Below are positions 8,677 to 18,690 of a stretch of DNA of 54,503 nucleotides, in pieces. The notes below the pieces were generated by a model that was not told the DNA's origin, ran no database searches, and saw only the letters and a program-made list of their open reading frames with translations. The DNA is taken from positions 1 to 54,503 of the forward strand of contig CAQRYF010000005.1 in assembly GCA_948875265.1 (NCBI GenBank), given 5' to 3'. Source of the DNA: an uncultured Clostridia bacterium. Lineage in GTDB: Bacteria; Bacillota; Clostridia; TANB77; CAG-508. The stretch's first letter is position 1. Each line of letters begins with the position of its first letter. The position numbers were made by a program, and so were the translations under genes.

Positions 8677-10370
8677 CAAGATTTGCCTGCCTTTTTATTT
8701 TATTTGTAGTTGTTTTTATTAATGGTTCTTCTGTTAAAATTATTCCTCTAATTGCTTTATATTGTGGCATAGTTTTGTTTATCTCTTTTACTTTTTCAGA
8801 TAATGCTTCATATATTTCTCTATCATTACTTGTTTTATAAACATCTTTTACAATATCTCTATCAAATACTATCTTTACATTTATTTTTATATCATCTTTG
8901 TCTTCTGATTTTTGTTTTCCAAATATGAAAGATTCTTTTACTCCTTCAATTCTATTTACTAGATTTTCCATTTCTTCTGGAAAAATGTTTTTTCCATTTT
9001 TCAAAACAATAACACTTTTCTTTCTTCCACATATAAAAATATAACCTTCATCATCTATTTTAGCTAAATCCCCAGTGTGAAACCATCCATTTTTAATTAC
9101 TTCTTTAGTAGCATCTTCGTTGTCAAGATAACCAAGCATTATACTAGGTCCTTTTACTATTAATTCTCCAATTCCTTCATCATTTTTATCTATAACTTTT
9201 ACTTCCACACTTGGAACTTTTTTTCCTATTGTTCCTATTTTGTGATATTTATTACTCCCAACACCTATAACAGGAGATGTTTCTGTTAATCCATATCCTT
9301 GAACCAAATTTAATCCTAGTAATCTATATTTTTCTTCAATATTTTTATCAAGAGCTGCTGCACCACTTATAAATAGTTTAATATTTCCGCCTAACATATC
9401 ATGTATTTCTTTGAATACTTCTTTTCTTTCCTGCATCGTAGCATTTTTGTATTTTTCTTCTTTTTGCAAAATCTCTTCAAGTTTTCCTTGCTTTTCTATT
9501 CCTTTTCTTATTATTTTAAATATTCTTTCATATATTGCTGGAACACATGCCATAACAGAAACATGATATTCATTTAAGTTTTGAACAATATGTCTTATTC
9601 CATCACAAAATACTGTCTGAGCTCCTTTATATAATGAAAATAGAAAACCTACTGTACATTCAAAAACATGATGTATAGGCAAAATAGATAATAATACGTC
9701 ATTTGAATTCACATCTAATATTGAACCTATATCCATTAAGTTTGTACATATATTTTTATGTGATAGTGCAACTACTTTAGATTGTGATGTAGTTCCTGAT
9801 GTAAAAAGCATTATACTCATTTCTTCTGGATTTATATTTGCATTAATAAAACTTTTGTCGCCTTTATCTATAAGCTTTCTTCCCGTTATGGCTAATTCTT
9901 TTTCTGAATAAATACCTTCTTTGTGTTCATCTAAATCCATCGAAATTATATGTTTTAATTTTCCTATACCATTACACCTAAATCTTTCTAGTATTTCTAC
10001 ATATTTACCTGAACAGAAAATTGCTTCAACTTTTGATCTTTCAATGACAGATTTTAGCTCATTTTCAGGTAAAGATTTATCAATTGGTACGACTATTCCT
10101 GTGCCACAGACTATGGATAAATATGCGATTTCCCATTCATATCTATTTTCTCCTATAACTGCAATTCTTTTTCCTTTTAATCCTATATTTATTAACGATG
10201 TTCCGAATACCATCTATCATGTCTCTTACTTCACTATGTGTAAATACTTTATACTTTCCATCAGTTATTTTTATTTTGTATGCTGGTCTTTCTCCATATA
10301 ATTTATTTGTTTTATTTAACATATCTTTTAAGTCACTTATTTCTAAATAACTATATAATCTTTCACTCAT
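8657..10370 (-). CDS. Long-chain acyl-CoA/acyl-ACP synthetase (AMP-forming), +1 shift at CGG
   Basis: An AMP-forming adenylating enzyme that likely activates free fatty acids for use in lipid synthesis. The first frame (from 10370) ends DMIDGI before an in-frame CGG (10203-10205). Skipping the C gives GTSLINIGLKGKRIAVIGENRYEWEIAY, the usual FadD-type N-terminal block. The second frame holds the P-loop-like LFTSGTTSQSKVVALSH, YGLTETSPV, and the hinge segment TGDLAKIDDEGYIFICGRKK. The joined protein is about 570 residues, normal for the family. As first gene of the acc/fab operon it may let the cell feed exogenous fatty acids into the same pathway, which is an inference. Confidence 0.85.
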
Positions 10371-10460
10371 ATTTTTTCCAACCTCATTTTTAAGTATTAT
10401 GTATTTTATACCACAAAATGTTTTAAAAATGCTTTGGACTGGCGGGTCAGTATAAGAAAA

Positions 10461-10506
10461 AAATAAAGTATATAATAAATTAAATTATTAATACACTTTA
10501 TTTTTC
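10461..10506 (-). terminator. AT-rich terminator hairpin after the dinD remnant
   Basis: Arms AATAAAGT and ACTTTATT flank an AT-rich inner region. The minus-strand side is followed by a run of T. It separates the dinD remnant from the acc/fab operon promoter region at about 10375-10440, where a TATAAA-like -10 is visible on the minus strand. Confidence 0.5.
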
Positions 10507-10522
10507 TGTTATTCATCTAACA

Positions 10523-10920
10523 TTACTTCTTGTTTTTTAATCTCTCAAGCTGTTCTTTTTCTACTTGTTTAATACTCTTTTCTGGAGTTGGTAAATCTTC
10601 TGGCATTGTTCCTCCAATATCTTCTATAGCTTTTCTTACGGTTTTACAAACAGTATAATGTGTTTGATTAGCTTTTTCTTTGTTTCTTACATTTTCTCTT
10701 TTTAATTTAGCTTCTGTTTGTGTAATACGAAATAAATTTGCTGCTAATTCTTCATTTCCCATAAAATCAAGTATTTTCTTATGTAATGCTCCTGCTTCAA
10801 CGATTTTCTTGACCTCAGGAAAATCATCATCAATATTTCTCCCGCTATTTTTACAAGCTAATTTTGCTCTATTTTTATAACTTTAGCAAAGTTTTCCCAC
10901 TTCTTATATTGTAATACCTA
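10523..10920 (-). pseudogene. Remnant of DNA-damage-inducible protein D (dinD)
   Basis: The 79-residue C-terminal piece (ELAANLFRITQTEAKLKREN and IGGTMPEDLPTPEKSIKQ) is a close match to the DinD C-terminus. Reading on upstream in the same frame gives CKNSGRNIDDDFPEVKKIV, which belongs to the DinD N-terminal half, joined directly to the C-terminal part. The central half of the protein (about 150 residues) is therefore deleted. A further frame change near 10875 connects to YKKWENFAKVI, and no start codon remains. The gene is a decayed relic and no CGG is involved in its breaks. Confidence 0.75.
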
Positions 10921-10948
10921 ACTTAACTCCCTTGCATTCAATATTATA

Positions 10949-11644
10949 TTACTTTTGATTTATTATTTTGTCTGCTTCTATTTGTGTTAAATAACCATAT
11001 TTAATCATCTTATTTATAACTTGTTTTTGTCTTTGTTTTGTAAGATTTGGATTTTTTGTAGGGCTATATACTGATGGTGCATTTGGTATTCCAGCTAATA
11101 ATATACATTCACTATTTGTCATTTCATTTAACTCTTTATTAAAATATCCTCTACATGCTTCTTTTAATGTATTATAACCATCTCCAAAATAGCTTGTATT
11201 TAAGTATAATTCTAATATTTCGTCTTTATCATAACTTTTTTCTATTTCAAAAGCCATAAACACTTCAGCAATTTTTCTAGTAATTTTCTTTTCTTGTGTA
11301 AAGTATATGTTTTTAGCTAATTGTTGTGTAATAGTACTTCCTCCTTCAACAAATCCCATTGCTTTTATATCATTAATGGCTGCTCTTGTTATTGCAATTA
11401 TATCTATTCCATTATGCTTATAGAACCTATGATCTTCAACTGCTATAACTGCATTTATATACATCTTAGGAACTTCTTCTATTTTAGTATAATTTTCTTT
11501 TTGCTCAATATTTGATATTTTTTCTGATAGAGGCATTTCTTTTAATGCATTTTTATACATTTCACTTCCATTTCCTACCACTATTAATCCTATACTTATT
11601 AAAATTAATACTACTGCAAATATTACTTTTTTTAATACTTCCAT
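10949..11644 (-). CDS. Monofunctional peptidoglycan glycosyltransferase (GT51)
   Basis: This membrane-anchored transglycosylase polymerises lipid II into glycan strands at the outer face of the membrane. The 231-residue protein has one N-terminal membrane segment (residues 5-25), the catalytic Glu in AVEDHRFYKHNGID, the GGSTITQQLAKN motif and the KITRKIAEV block of family GT51. There is no transpeptidase domain, so it is of the MtgA/Sgt type rather than a class A PBP. It starts at an ATG after AAGGTGG, just downstream of yxeA-bceB-bceA. The nearness to cell wall-active peptide resistance genes may be functional. Confidence 0.88.
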   Translation of the reverse strand: MEVLKKVIFAVVLILISIGLIVVGNGSEMYKNALKEMPLSEKISNIEQKENYTKIEEVPKMYINAVIAVEDHRFYKHNGIDIIAITRAAINDIKAMGFVEGGSTITQQLAKNIYFTQEKKITRKIAEVFMAFEIEKSYDKDEILELYLNTSYFGDGYNTLKEACRGYFNKELNEMTNSECILLAGIPNAPSVYSPTKNPNLTKQRQKQVINKMIKYGYLTQIEADKIINQK

Positions 11645-11673
11645 TTAAACCACCTTACTTTCTGTGGTACTAT

Positions 11674-12021
11674 TTATTCTGTATAATTTAATTTAACATT
11701 ATTGGGAAGTTCATTATATTGTATTTCATCCCACTTATTTACTCCTGTTAACTTTACTATTAATGATAAATATGCATCTTCTCTTAATTCTCTACTTGTT
11801 TTAAATTTTATTTCTTTTTTCTTTCCGTTTTCATTGTAACAATCCAAGGTATATTCATATTTCATATCATCTGTGCTAGATATCTTTTCTATTTTATTAT
11901 TATCTATTTTAGTATAGTAAATTGATTCATGAAATTCTAAAAAATAATATGCTAATACACAAATAACTATCGCAAATATTGCCGTTAATATTATAGGTAT
12001 TTTTTCTTTTATATCTTCCAT
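11674..12021 (-). CDS. YxeA family (DUF1093) secreted or anchored protein
   Basis: The 115-residue protein has an N-terminal membrane or signal segment (residues 8-28) and then the YxeA-type pattern: YYTKI, YEYTLDCYNENGKKKEIKFKT, LREDAYLSLIVK and a terminal YNELPNNVK. In Bacillus subtilis yxeA follows the Bce-like transporter yxdLM. Here it follows the bceB-like permease by two bases, so it is the third gene of the same operon. Its precise role is not established. Confidence 0.75.
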   Translation of the reverse strand: MEDIKEKIPIILTAIFAIVICVLAYYFLEFHESIYYTKIDNNKIEKISSTDDMKYEYTLDCYNENGKKKEIKFKTSRELREDAYLSLIVKLTGVNKWDEIQYNELPNNVKLNYTE

Positions 12022-12023
12022 TT

Positions 12024-14113
12024 TTATTCCTCCTTAATAATATTTTTACTACCAAAGTAAGTAGCTAAGAAATATGCTCCATATATTATTCCCATAACAA
12101 TAACTGTAGATATAACTGATGGTAATAAATCTGCTTTACTTGCTAATCCTGACATCATTTCAATAACAAATTGTATTCCAAATATAGAATGTATAATTGC
12201 TAAAATAAGTGGCATTCCAAAGAATATTCCAATTTGCCTAAATAGTGCTTTATTTATCATTTTTTCGTCACAACCAATTTTTCTTAAAACTAAATATCTT
12301 TGTTTATTATCAGAACTTTCTGTTAGTTGTTGAATAGCTAATATTGCTGAGCTTGCAATTAAGAATATGATTCCCAAATAAATTGCTATAAAAGTTACTA
12401 TTGTTGCCAAACCTACACTTGACTCAATAATACTTATTTTTGTTAATCCGTCTATTTCTAAGCCTTTATTAGCTAAGTTTTGTATAAATCCTGAATCATT
12501 GCTTGTAAATAGTGGCTCTATTTTTTCTTTTTCTTCATCTGTATTTGCATTATAGTTTGCTGCTAAAAAAGTCATTTCCTTCATTTCTTCTGTTAAAGGA
12601 CAGTTATCTGGCACTAATATAATTCCTGTGTTTGTATGACTTGTTGACATCACAACAAATCCACTTTTACATTCATTATATTTTGATTTATATTCTTTTC
12701 CTGTTATTTTGATAGTATTTCCTTTTTCTAAAACTTTGTTTCTTACTTTTTTCATAGAATCAAAGTCACAAAGCATAATATATTCGTCATCTTTTAAATC
12801 ATATGTTTCAATTCCATAAATTTTAGCTATTTTATTATAGTCTGATATTTTTACTATCTGTTCTTCTGTATTGTAAGCAAGCATTGGAAATTGTAGTCTT
12901 ATTTCTTCTATTTTATCTCCAAAGAATTTTTCCCAAGTTAATTCATTACATGTATATATTGGTATTTCTATAACATCTTTTAGATTATTCATATCAAATC
13001 CATTATTAATCATTGTTTCTATTATTGATATTTTAGAATCTTCTCTTTGTTCTTTTGTATAATTAATAGTTTGCCCATACCTATTTATAGAACTTTCAGG
13101 TAGATTTGCTGTTTTATATAAATTCAAGTCTACTGGTGTCATTTCAATTAATTCTCTTTGCATTGTATTTCTTAATGCTAAACTTGAAGAAAGAATAGTA
13201 ATTGTCATAAATAACATTAAACAAATAACGCTCATACTTACAACCATTGTATTAATTTTATTATTTATTTGTCTTAATACAAACATATTTGTACCTTTTA
13301 AATATATTTTTTGTCTACTTTTAATTACTTGTAAAATAAATCCTGATAAAGACCAGAAAATAGCTATTGTTCCTACTATTCCCATTATAATAGGTGGCAA
13401 TATTTTATCTGCTGTAGTTAAAGAATGTACATCTCCTGTTACTTTCCAGTAGGCATATCCTAATATACTACTTCCTAAAACAAATACTAATACCGATAAA
13501 AGTGGATTTTTTATTTTTACTTTTTGATTTTTCTTTGTTGCATTTAATAAGTTAATTAATTTATATCTTGATATTGTAAAAGTATTAAAAAACATTACTG
13601 CAAAATACATTACTGCAAAATAGATGCAGGTTTTTATACAACTTTCTGTTGAAAATATAAATTGAAATTCACTCATATCTGCTTCAAACATTTTAGCAAC
13701 TAATATTGACATGAATTGTGAAGCAAATATACCAATTACAAGGCCTATTACAAGTGAAATAATTCCTACCAATATAGTTTCTATTAAGATAATTTTTGAT
13801 ATTTGTCTTTTTCCCATTCCGAATAGTCATATAAATCCCAAATTCTTTTTTTCTTCTATTAATTAGGAAATTATTAGCATATACAATTAGTAATCCTAAT
13901 ATAACTGCTACAAATACTGATACAAATCCTAACATAGATATCATCAATTTTATCATTTCTCTTTGTGAACCGAGATACTTGTAACATTGCTTGTTGACTT
14001 TCTAAAGAATTAAACATATAAAATATTGCAACTCCTAATACTAATGTTAAAAAATATATGCTATAGTCTTTTATACTTTTTTTCATATTATTAAAAGATA
14101 ACTTAAATAACAT
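12024..14113 (-). CDS. BceB/YxdM-type ABC transporter permease, two +1 shifts at CGG
   Basis: This is the membrane subunit of an antimicrobial-peptide detoxification transporter. Three frames join. Residues 1-47 end SQQAMLQVS before in-frame CGG (13970-13972), and skipping C gives GSQREMIKLMISMLGFVSV. A second in-frame CGG (13819-13821) follows EFGIYMTI, and skipping C gives GMGKRQISKIILIET, the conserved FtsX-type cytoplasmic loop (RKKEFGIYMTIGMGK). The joined protein is about 695 residues with an N-terminal FtsX-like block, a large extracellular domain and a C-terminal four-helix region, as in BceB. It overlaps the ATPase gene by 11 bases and starts behind GGAGGTGAT. Confidence 0.88.
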
Positions 14114-14870
14114 CGTTCAAATCACCTCCAAGGAGTGTTTGCACCTCAATTATTTTTTCAAAGAACTGTTTTCTTGTATCATTTCCTTTAATTAATTCAT
14201 TAAATACTTTTCCATCTTTAATAAATAAAATTCTATTTGCATAAGAAGCTGTAAAAGCATCATGTGTAACCATTAAAATAGTGGCATCCATTTTTTGATT
14301 TAGATATTCAAAATTTTCTAATAATTGTCTAGCTGATTTCGAATCTAGACTACCAGTTGGTTCATCTGCTAATATAATCTTTGGATTTGTAATAATTGCT
14401 CTTGCTGATGCAATTCTTTGCTTTTGTCCTCCTGATACTTGATATGGATATTTGTTTAATATTTCTGCTATTCCTAGTTTTTTAGCTATTTCTTTTACTC
14501 TTGTATCAATTTCTTTTGCATTTATTTTTTGAATAGTAAGTGCTAATGCAATATTTTCATAAGCTGTTAATGTGTCTAGTAAGTTAAAATCCTGAAAAAT
14601 AAATCCTAATTCTTCTCTCCTAAATTTATTTAGTTTATTTCCTTTTAGTTTTGTAATATCTTTTTCATTAATTATGATATGTCCTGATGTTACTCTATCT
14701 ATTGTAGATATACAGTTCAAAAGTGTAGTTTTACCTGACCCACTTGCTCCCATTATTCCTACAAACTCTCCTTTGTTTACATTAAAACTAATATTGTCTA
14801 TTGCTTTACTCAAATTTGACTTTGTTCCATAGTATTTTTCAGCATTTTTTACTTCTAAAATCTTTTCCAT
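14103..14870 (-). CDS. BceA/YxdL-type ABC transporter ATPase
   Basis: The 255-residue ATP-binding subunit pairs with the downstream BceB-like permease. It has Walker A GASGSGKTT, the Q-loop region FIFQDFNLLDTLTAYEN, signature VSGGQKQR, Walker B IILADEPTGSLD and the switch His in MVTHDAF. The family removes peptide antibiotics such as bacitracin from their lipid targets. It is the first gene of an ATPase-permease-yxeA operon. The start is the ATG after AAAGGAG, and a BceR-type box lies upstream. Confidence 0.93.
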   Translation of the reverse strand: MEKILEVKNAEKYYGTKSNLSKAIDNISFNVNKGEFVGIMGASGSGKTTLLNCISTIDRVTSGHIIINEKDITKLKGNKLNKFRREELGFIFQDFNLLDTLTAYENIALALTIQKINAKEIDTRVKEIAKKLGIAEILNKYPYQVSGGQKQRIASARAIITNPKIILADEPTGSLDSKSARQLLENFEYLNQKMDATILMVTHDAFTASYANRILFIKDGKVFNELIKGNDTRKQFFEKIIEVQTLLGGDLNDVI

Positions 14871-14896
14871 AATAAAACTCCTTTCAATTTAACCTT

Positions 14897-14962
14897 ATTA
14901 TAATATTCTCATAGAAAAATTGCCATCGATTTAACTTACAAAAACCTTACATTTTTGTAAGG
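14897..14962 (-). promoter_or_regulatory. Promoter and BceR-type box of the bceAB-yxeA operon
   Basis: A TATAAT -10 (14897-14902) lies about 28 bases upstream of the BceA start. At 14947-14960 is TTACATTTTTGTAA, an exact match to the published BceR-type consensus TnACA-N4-TGTAA, extended by two more paired bases each side. The same 18-base palindrome precedes the response regulator gene at 31.5 kb. It also forms a hairpin past the SGNH hydrolase stop followed by T's on the minus strand, so it may double as that gene's terminator. Confidence 0.6.
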
Positions 14963-14977
14963 TTTTGAGCTTTATTT

Positions 14978-15619
14978 TTAATCTTCTATATTTTCTTTTA
15001 TAAAATTAGCAATTTTGTTTGATAATATTTCTTTTACAAATTTTTGATTTGGATGTACTCCATCAATACCATATTGTTTTAAAAATATCTTATCCTCTGG
15101 AAAAAAGTCTCCTATACTATATAAGTCTAATATTGGAATTTCATATTTTGAACAAATTTCTTCAATTGCTTCTTTTACATCTTCTAGTGTATAATTACAT
15201 TTATTAGGAATTGTATCATTCTCACAACGTAATGGTGTCATAAAAAATATTAAAGCATTTGGATATTTCTGTTTTAGACCTTTACACAAAATATTTAATG
15301 CTCCATATACTGTATTTCCTTTATTATCTTCTTTTGTTCCTAATGGTGGATTATCAATTGATTTTTTTCCAAAATCGTTTGTACCAGCAAGCACACTTAT
15401 AATATTAGCATCATCATCCATATCTTTATATCGAATATACATAGGATTTTTTCCATCAGCAATTGTGCTTCCATTTATTCCATAGTTTCGTACAGTTTCT
15501 AAATCTAATATTTCTTTTAATACTGTAGGATAACTTTTTTCCATTGCTTCACCTTGTTTATTTATATATCCATATGTAATACTATCTCCTAGACAATTCA
15601 TTTTCAATGTATTTTTCAT
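14978..15619 (-). CDS. SGNH/GDSL-family hydrolase
   Basis: A predicted esterase or lipase-like hydrolase of about 213 residues. Block I with the nucleophile Ser is CLGDSITYG, the block III Asn is in LAGTNDFG, and the terminal Asp-His pair is in YGIDGVHPN. The start at 15619 was chosen because AAGGAGAAAG precedes that ATG; a longer reading adds 15 residues without a ribosome binding site. No signal peptide is seen, so it is likely cytoplasmic. The substrate is unknown. Confidence 0.85.
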   Translation of the reverse strand: MKNTLKMNCLGDSITYGYINKQGEAMEKSYPTVLKEILDLETVRNYGINGSTIADGKNPMYIRYKDMDDDANIISVLAGTNDFGKKSIDNPPLGTKEDNKGNTVYGALNILCKGLKQKYPNALIFFMTPLRCENDTIPNKCNYTLEDVKEAIEEICSKYEIPILDLYSIGDFFPEDKIFLKQYGIDGVHPNQKFVKEILSNKIANFIKENIED

Positions 15620-15687
15620 TTTATACTTTCTCCTTATAAATACTAAAATTATGTATTTGCTCATGCTATTTTGTAAATATATATTTA

Positions 15688-16018
15688 TTAATACTCTAAG
15701 TTTCCTTTTTCAGGAACATTATAACATATTTTCAGTGAAATAACATAGATAGGTTTGCCATAGTTGTTAACTAATCTATGCTTACAATCTTTTCCACATA
15801 TTTTAATTTTTCCATTTTGTGATTTTACAAGATATCCAACAGATATAATTATATCTAAATTGTAATAATTAGTTGGTTTATTGGCAAATTCGGAATTTCC
15901 GAATTTAGTCATTGTTTCTGTTTCTACTAATTCTCCTTCTTTGTATATATTCTTTATATGTTCATTAATAGTAGATTTTGCCTTTTTAAATAATTTTGAC
16001 TCTTCTGAACTATTGTTT
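15688..16018 (-). pseudogene. RhuM-family gene remnant
   Basis: The frame contains INEHIKNIYKEGELVE and YYNLDIIISVGYLVKS, which match the HIKNIYKEGEL and YYNLDxIIAVGYRVNS signatures of RhuM proteins. The N-terminal 30 or so residues are missing: the frame opens directly onto a promoter-like segment (AAAATACAAACAA) that also precedes the intact RhuM gene at 39.6 kb, so a deletion fused promoter and mid-gene sequence. After the YLVKS segment the sequence no longer resembles RhuM. It is a relic, partly superseding a putative short 74-residue ORF. Confidence 0.6.
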
Positions 16019-16148
16019 GTATTTTACGTTATATTTTCCTACTTGTCAATAATTTTATTAAAATTTATTAAATTTAAAAATACCATTACTTTTATCTATA
16101 ACTTTTTTATGCAATATTAAAGCACCTGTATGATATAACAAAAATACA

Positions 16149-16182
16149 GATAATAAATACTCTACTATCTGTACTCTAATGT
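16149..16182. terminator. Hairpin between the hydrolase and the RhuM remnant
   Basis: Arms ACAGATA and TATCTGT flank about 14 AT-rich bases. It lies downstream of the alpha/beta hydrolase stop at 16238 on the minus strand and is the only structure seen in the 16019-16237 gap. Confidence 0.3.
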
Positions 16183-16237
16183 ATAATATATATTTTTTCT
16201 TATATACTCTAGATTGCTCTATCCAGTATATTGTAAT

Positions 16238-17209
16238 CTATTTAAAGTTCTCCTTAAAAAACTCTTCCATTTTATTAAATGGTATAATTTCTACTTTATC
16301 ATATAAATCTGTATGAACTGCATTTGGAATAATCTTTAATTCTTTATTATTTCCATTTAATTTTTTAAATACATCTTTACTAAAATAGCAAGAATGAGCT
16401 TTTTCTCCATGAATAATCAATACTGCATTTTTTATTTCACTCGCAAATGTATGCTGTGGTGTATTTATAAATGATAAGCTTGAAGTCACATTCCATCCAC
16501 CATTTGAATTTAAGCTTCTTTTATGGTATCCACGAGATGTTTTATAGTAATCATAATAATCTTTAACATAGAATGGTGCATCTTCTGGTACAATATCTAA
16601 TACTCCACCTCCTAATTTATATTCTCCATTTTTAAAGTCTTCTATTCTTTGAGCATTTAATGATTTCTTCAATTCATATAATTCTTCTTCACTTGTTGAA
16701 TCAAAATATCCATTATGATTTACTCTACTCATATCATACATAGTTGAACAAACAGTAGCTTTAATTCTTGTATCAATACTTGCAGCATTTAAAGCTAAGC
16801 CTCCCCAACCACATATACCAATAATTCCAATTTTTTTAAAATCAACATTTTCTTGTACAGATAAGAAATCAACTGCTGCACTAAAATCTTCTGTATTTAT
16901 ATCAGGAGATGCTACATATCTAGGTGTTCCTGTACTTTCTCCTGTAAATGATGGATCAAATGCTATTGTCACAAAACCTCTTTCTGCCATTTTTAAAGCA
17001 TATAGTCCACTACATTGTTCTTTTACTGCTCCAAAAGGTCCACTTACTGCTATTGCTGGAAGCTTACCTTGTGCATCTTTTGGTTCATATAAGTCAGCTA
17101 CTAAAGTAATTCCAAATCTATTATTAAATGTTACTTTTCTATGATTTACTTTTTCACTTTTAGGGAATGTCTTATCCCATTCTTGTACTAATTCCAACTC
17201 TTCTTTCAT
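16238..17209 (-). CDS. Alpha/beta hydrolase (dienelactone hydrolase-like, YcjY type)
   Basis: The protein of about 323 residues has the alpha/beta-hydrolase layout: oxyanion segment VSGPFGAVKEQ, FDPSFTGES strand, nucleophile-elbow-like GICGWGGLAL and a late His in IPNAVHTDLYD. A Cys occupies the elbow position seen in YcjY-type proteins, so the chemistry is uncertain. An in-frame GTG at 17221 is an alternative start. It is the last gene of a four-gene operon with a MerR regulator, a flavodoxin and a carboxymuconolactone decarboxylase-cupin protein, a set common in Firmicutes and probably linked to electrophile or redox stress. Confidence 0.8.
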   Translation of the reverse strand: MKEELELVQEWDKTFPKSEKVNHRKVTFNNRFGITLVADLYEPKDAQGKLPAIAVSGPFGAVKEQCSGLYALKMAERGFVTIAFDPSFTGESTGTPRYVASPDINTEDFSAAVDFLSVQENVDFKKIGIIGICGWGGLALNAASIDTRIKATVCSTMYDMSRVNHNGYFDSTSEEELYELKKSLNAQRIEDFKNGEYKLGGGVLDIVPEDAPFYVKDYYDYYKTSRGYHKRSLNSNGGWNVTSSLSFINTPQHTFASEIKNAVLIIHGEKAHSCYFSKDVFKKLNGNNKELKIIPNAVHTDLYDKVEIIPFNKMEEFFKENFK

Positions 17210-17244
17210 TTTATCTCTCACTTTCTTTATTTATTTTATATCTC

Positions 17245-18261
17245 TTAAATAGAAAATACTAAAGTTACACTTTCATCTCCTAAAAGTCTTTTTAGTTCCT
17301 CTTGTGTTTTATTTTGAACTTTACCAATCTTAGTAAAATTCCATGTGTTTGTATCGTAATACAAAACAATTTTATTCCCCTGATATAGTATCAAATCTCC
17401 TGCCTCTGTCTTTATATTTGTATCATTTGTCGGTAAATCAAATCCCAATTCACCAACTTTTTCAAAATTACTATAATCATGTGCATCTACAGTAATATCT
17501 CCTTCTTTTAACTTTTCTACAAAAGATTTCGCAGATGAATTATTTTCTAACTTAATATTTAATACTTCATTATTTACTTTTATTGTAATTATATCAATAT
17601 TACTTTCTTCATTTTTAACTTTATTTATACTAGAATTACTTATGTTTAATTCATTAATCCATAACTTTACATCTTCTTTGGTAGTTCTGCTATTAAATGT
17701 TTTTCCATCCTTACAATTAATTTCTTTATAGCTATTTAGTGTATTTACACTTTTGGTTATACTACTTCCTCCAGATGTACAAAAAGGAATTACAGTTTTT
17801 CCAGCAAAATCAGTTGTTTCTAATAGTGTTAAAATTATTTTTGGAACATCTTCCCACCAAATTGGGTAACCTAAATATATTATTTTGTAATCTGAAATAT
17901 CAATTGTATTAAATATTTCTGGTCTACTATTTATATCATTCTGTTCACTATTTGCTCTACAATTTTTATTATAATTTAAATCATCAGATGTATATTTTTC
18001 TTTTGATATAATTTCTATTATATTGCTATCTGTTTCTTCCTTTATATATTCTGCAACTCTTTTAGTTGTACCTGTGGCAGAAAAATATAAAACTACACTG
18101 TCTTTTTTGTTTTCTTTACTATAAATATCTTCACTTTTCCTATTTATATTTTCGATATTTTTTAAATCTTTATTTTTTTCTACATGTTTTATAAATATAA
18201 ATATTCCTAAAGTCATCACTATTACAATTATTATAAGTATAATTATAGCCTGTTTATTCAT
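17245..18261 (-). CDS. Membrane-anchored flavodoxin with C-terminal cyclophilin-like domain
   Basis: The 338-residue protein has an N-terminal membrane anchor (residues 4-24), a flavodoxin-like FMN-binding domain (YFSATGTTKRVAEY near residue 60, YLGYPIWWEDVPK near residue 128, FCTSGGSS near residue 160) and a C-terminal cyclophilin-like beta domain of DUF4163/cyclophilin_like type (GELGFDLPTNDTNIKTEAGD, LILYQGNKIVLYYD). Such fusions occur in Clostridia beside MerR regulators. It is likely a redox carrier facing the membrane. It lies 17 bases downstream of the merR-type gene. Confidence 0.82.
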   Translation of the reverse strand: MNKQAIIILIIIVIVMTLGIFIFIKHVEKNKDLKNIENINRKSEDIYSKENKKDSVVLYFSATGTTKRVAEYIKEETDSNIIEIISKEKYTSDDLNYNKNCRANSEQNDINSRPEIFNTIDISDYKIIYLGYPIWWEDVPKIILTLLETTDFAGKTVIPFCTSGGSSITKSVNTLNSYKEINCKDGKTFNSRTTKEDVKLWINELNISNSSINKVKNEESNIDIITIKVNNEVLNIKLENNSSAKSFVEKLKEGDITVDAHDYSNFEKVGELGFDLPTNDTNIKTEAGDLILYQGNKIVLYYDTNTWNFTKIGKVQNKTQEELKRLLGDESVTLVFSI

Positions 18262-18277
18262 AATCTTCCTCCTAAAA

Positions 18278-18664
18278 TCATTCTTCTATTTCAGTAAAAT
18301 CCTTTCTTTTACCTGCAACTATTTCTTCATAAAGTTCTAATTTATAATTTAACTTATTAATTGTATCATTAATATTTTTTTGTTTTTCTAATAGTTTTTC
18401 TCTTTGTTCTTCTAATAATTGTTTTCTTTTCTTTGCTGTCCCTTTTCCTTGTTCAAATAAATTAATATATTTTATTAAACTCCCAATTTCAACTCCCGCA
18501 TCTCTCATACATTTAATAAATTCAATTGTTTTACAAGTTTTATCATCATAATTTCTTATTCCATTTTCAGTTCTTGGAACATTTGATATTAAACCAATTC
18601 TTTCATAGTATCTTAATGTATCTGGTGTTAAATTGTATTTTTTTCCTACTTCTGCTATTGTCAT
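18278..18664 (-). CDS. MerR-family transcriptional regulator (AdhR/NmlR-like)
   Basis: The 128-residue regulator has the MerR winged helix-turn-helix (TIAEVGKKYNLTPDTLRYYERIGLI) followed by a long dimerisation coiled coil. There is no metal-binding cysteine loop; its lone Cys pair (C-K-T near residue 48 and CMRDAGV near residue 56) resembles aldehyde-responsive AdhR/NmlR types. It sits second in the operon whose promoter has the MerR-type 19-bp spacer at 19463-19493, so it probably activates its own operon. Confidence 0.88.
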   Translation of the reverse strand: MTIAEVGKKYNLTPDTLRYYERIGLISNVPRTENGIRNYDDKTCKTIEFIKCMRDAGVEIGSLIKYINLFEQGKGTAKKRKQLLEEQREKLLEKQKNINDTINKLNYKLELYEEIVAGKRKDFTEIEE

Positions 18665-18690
18665 TTATTTTACCTCCATATTGTTACATT

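Noticed and set aside
12024..14113. The BceB-like permease as a degraded pseudogene
   Set aside because: After the two CGG sites are bridged, the full family length and all regions are present, and its ATPase and yxeA partners are intact.
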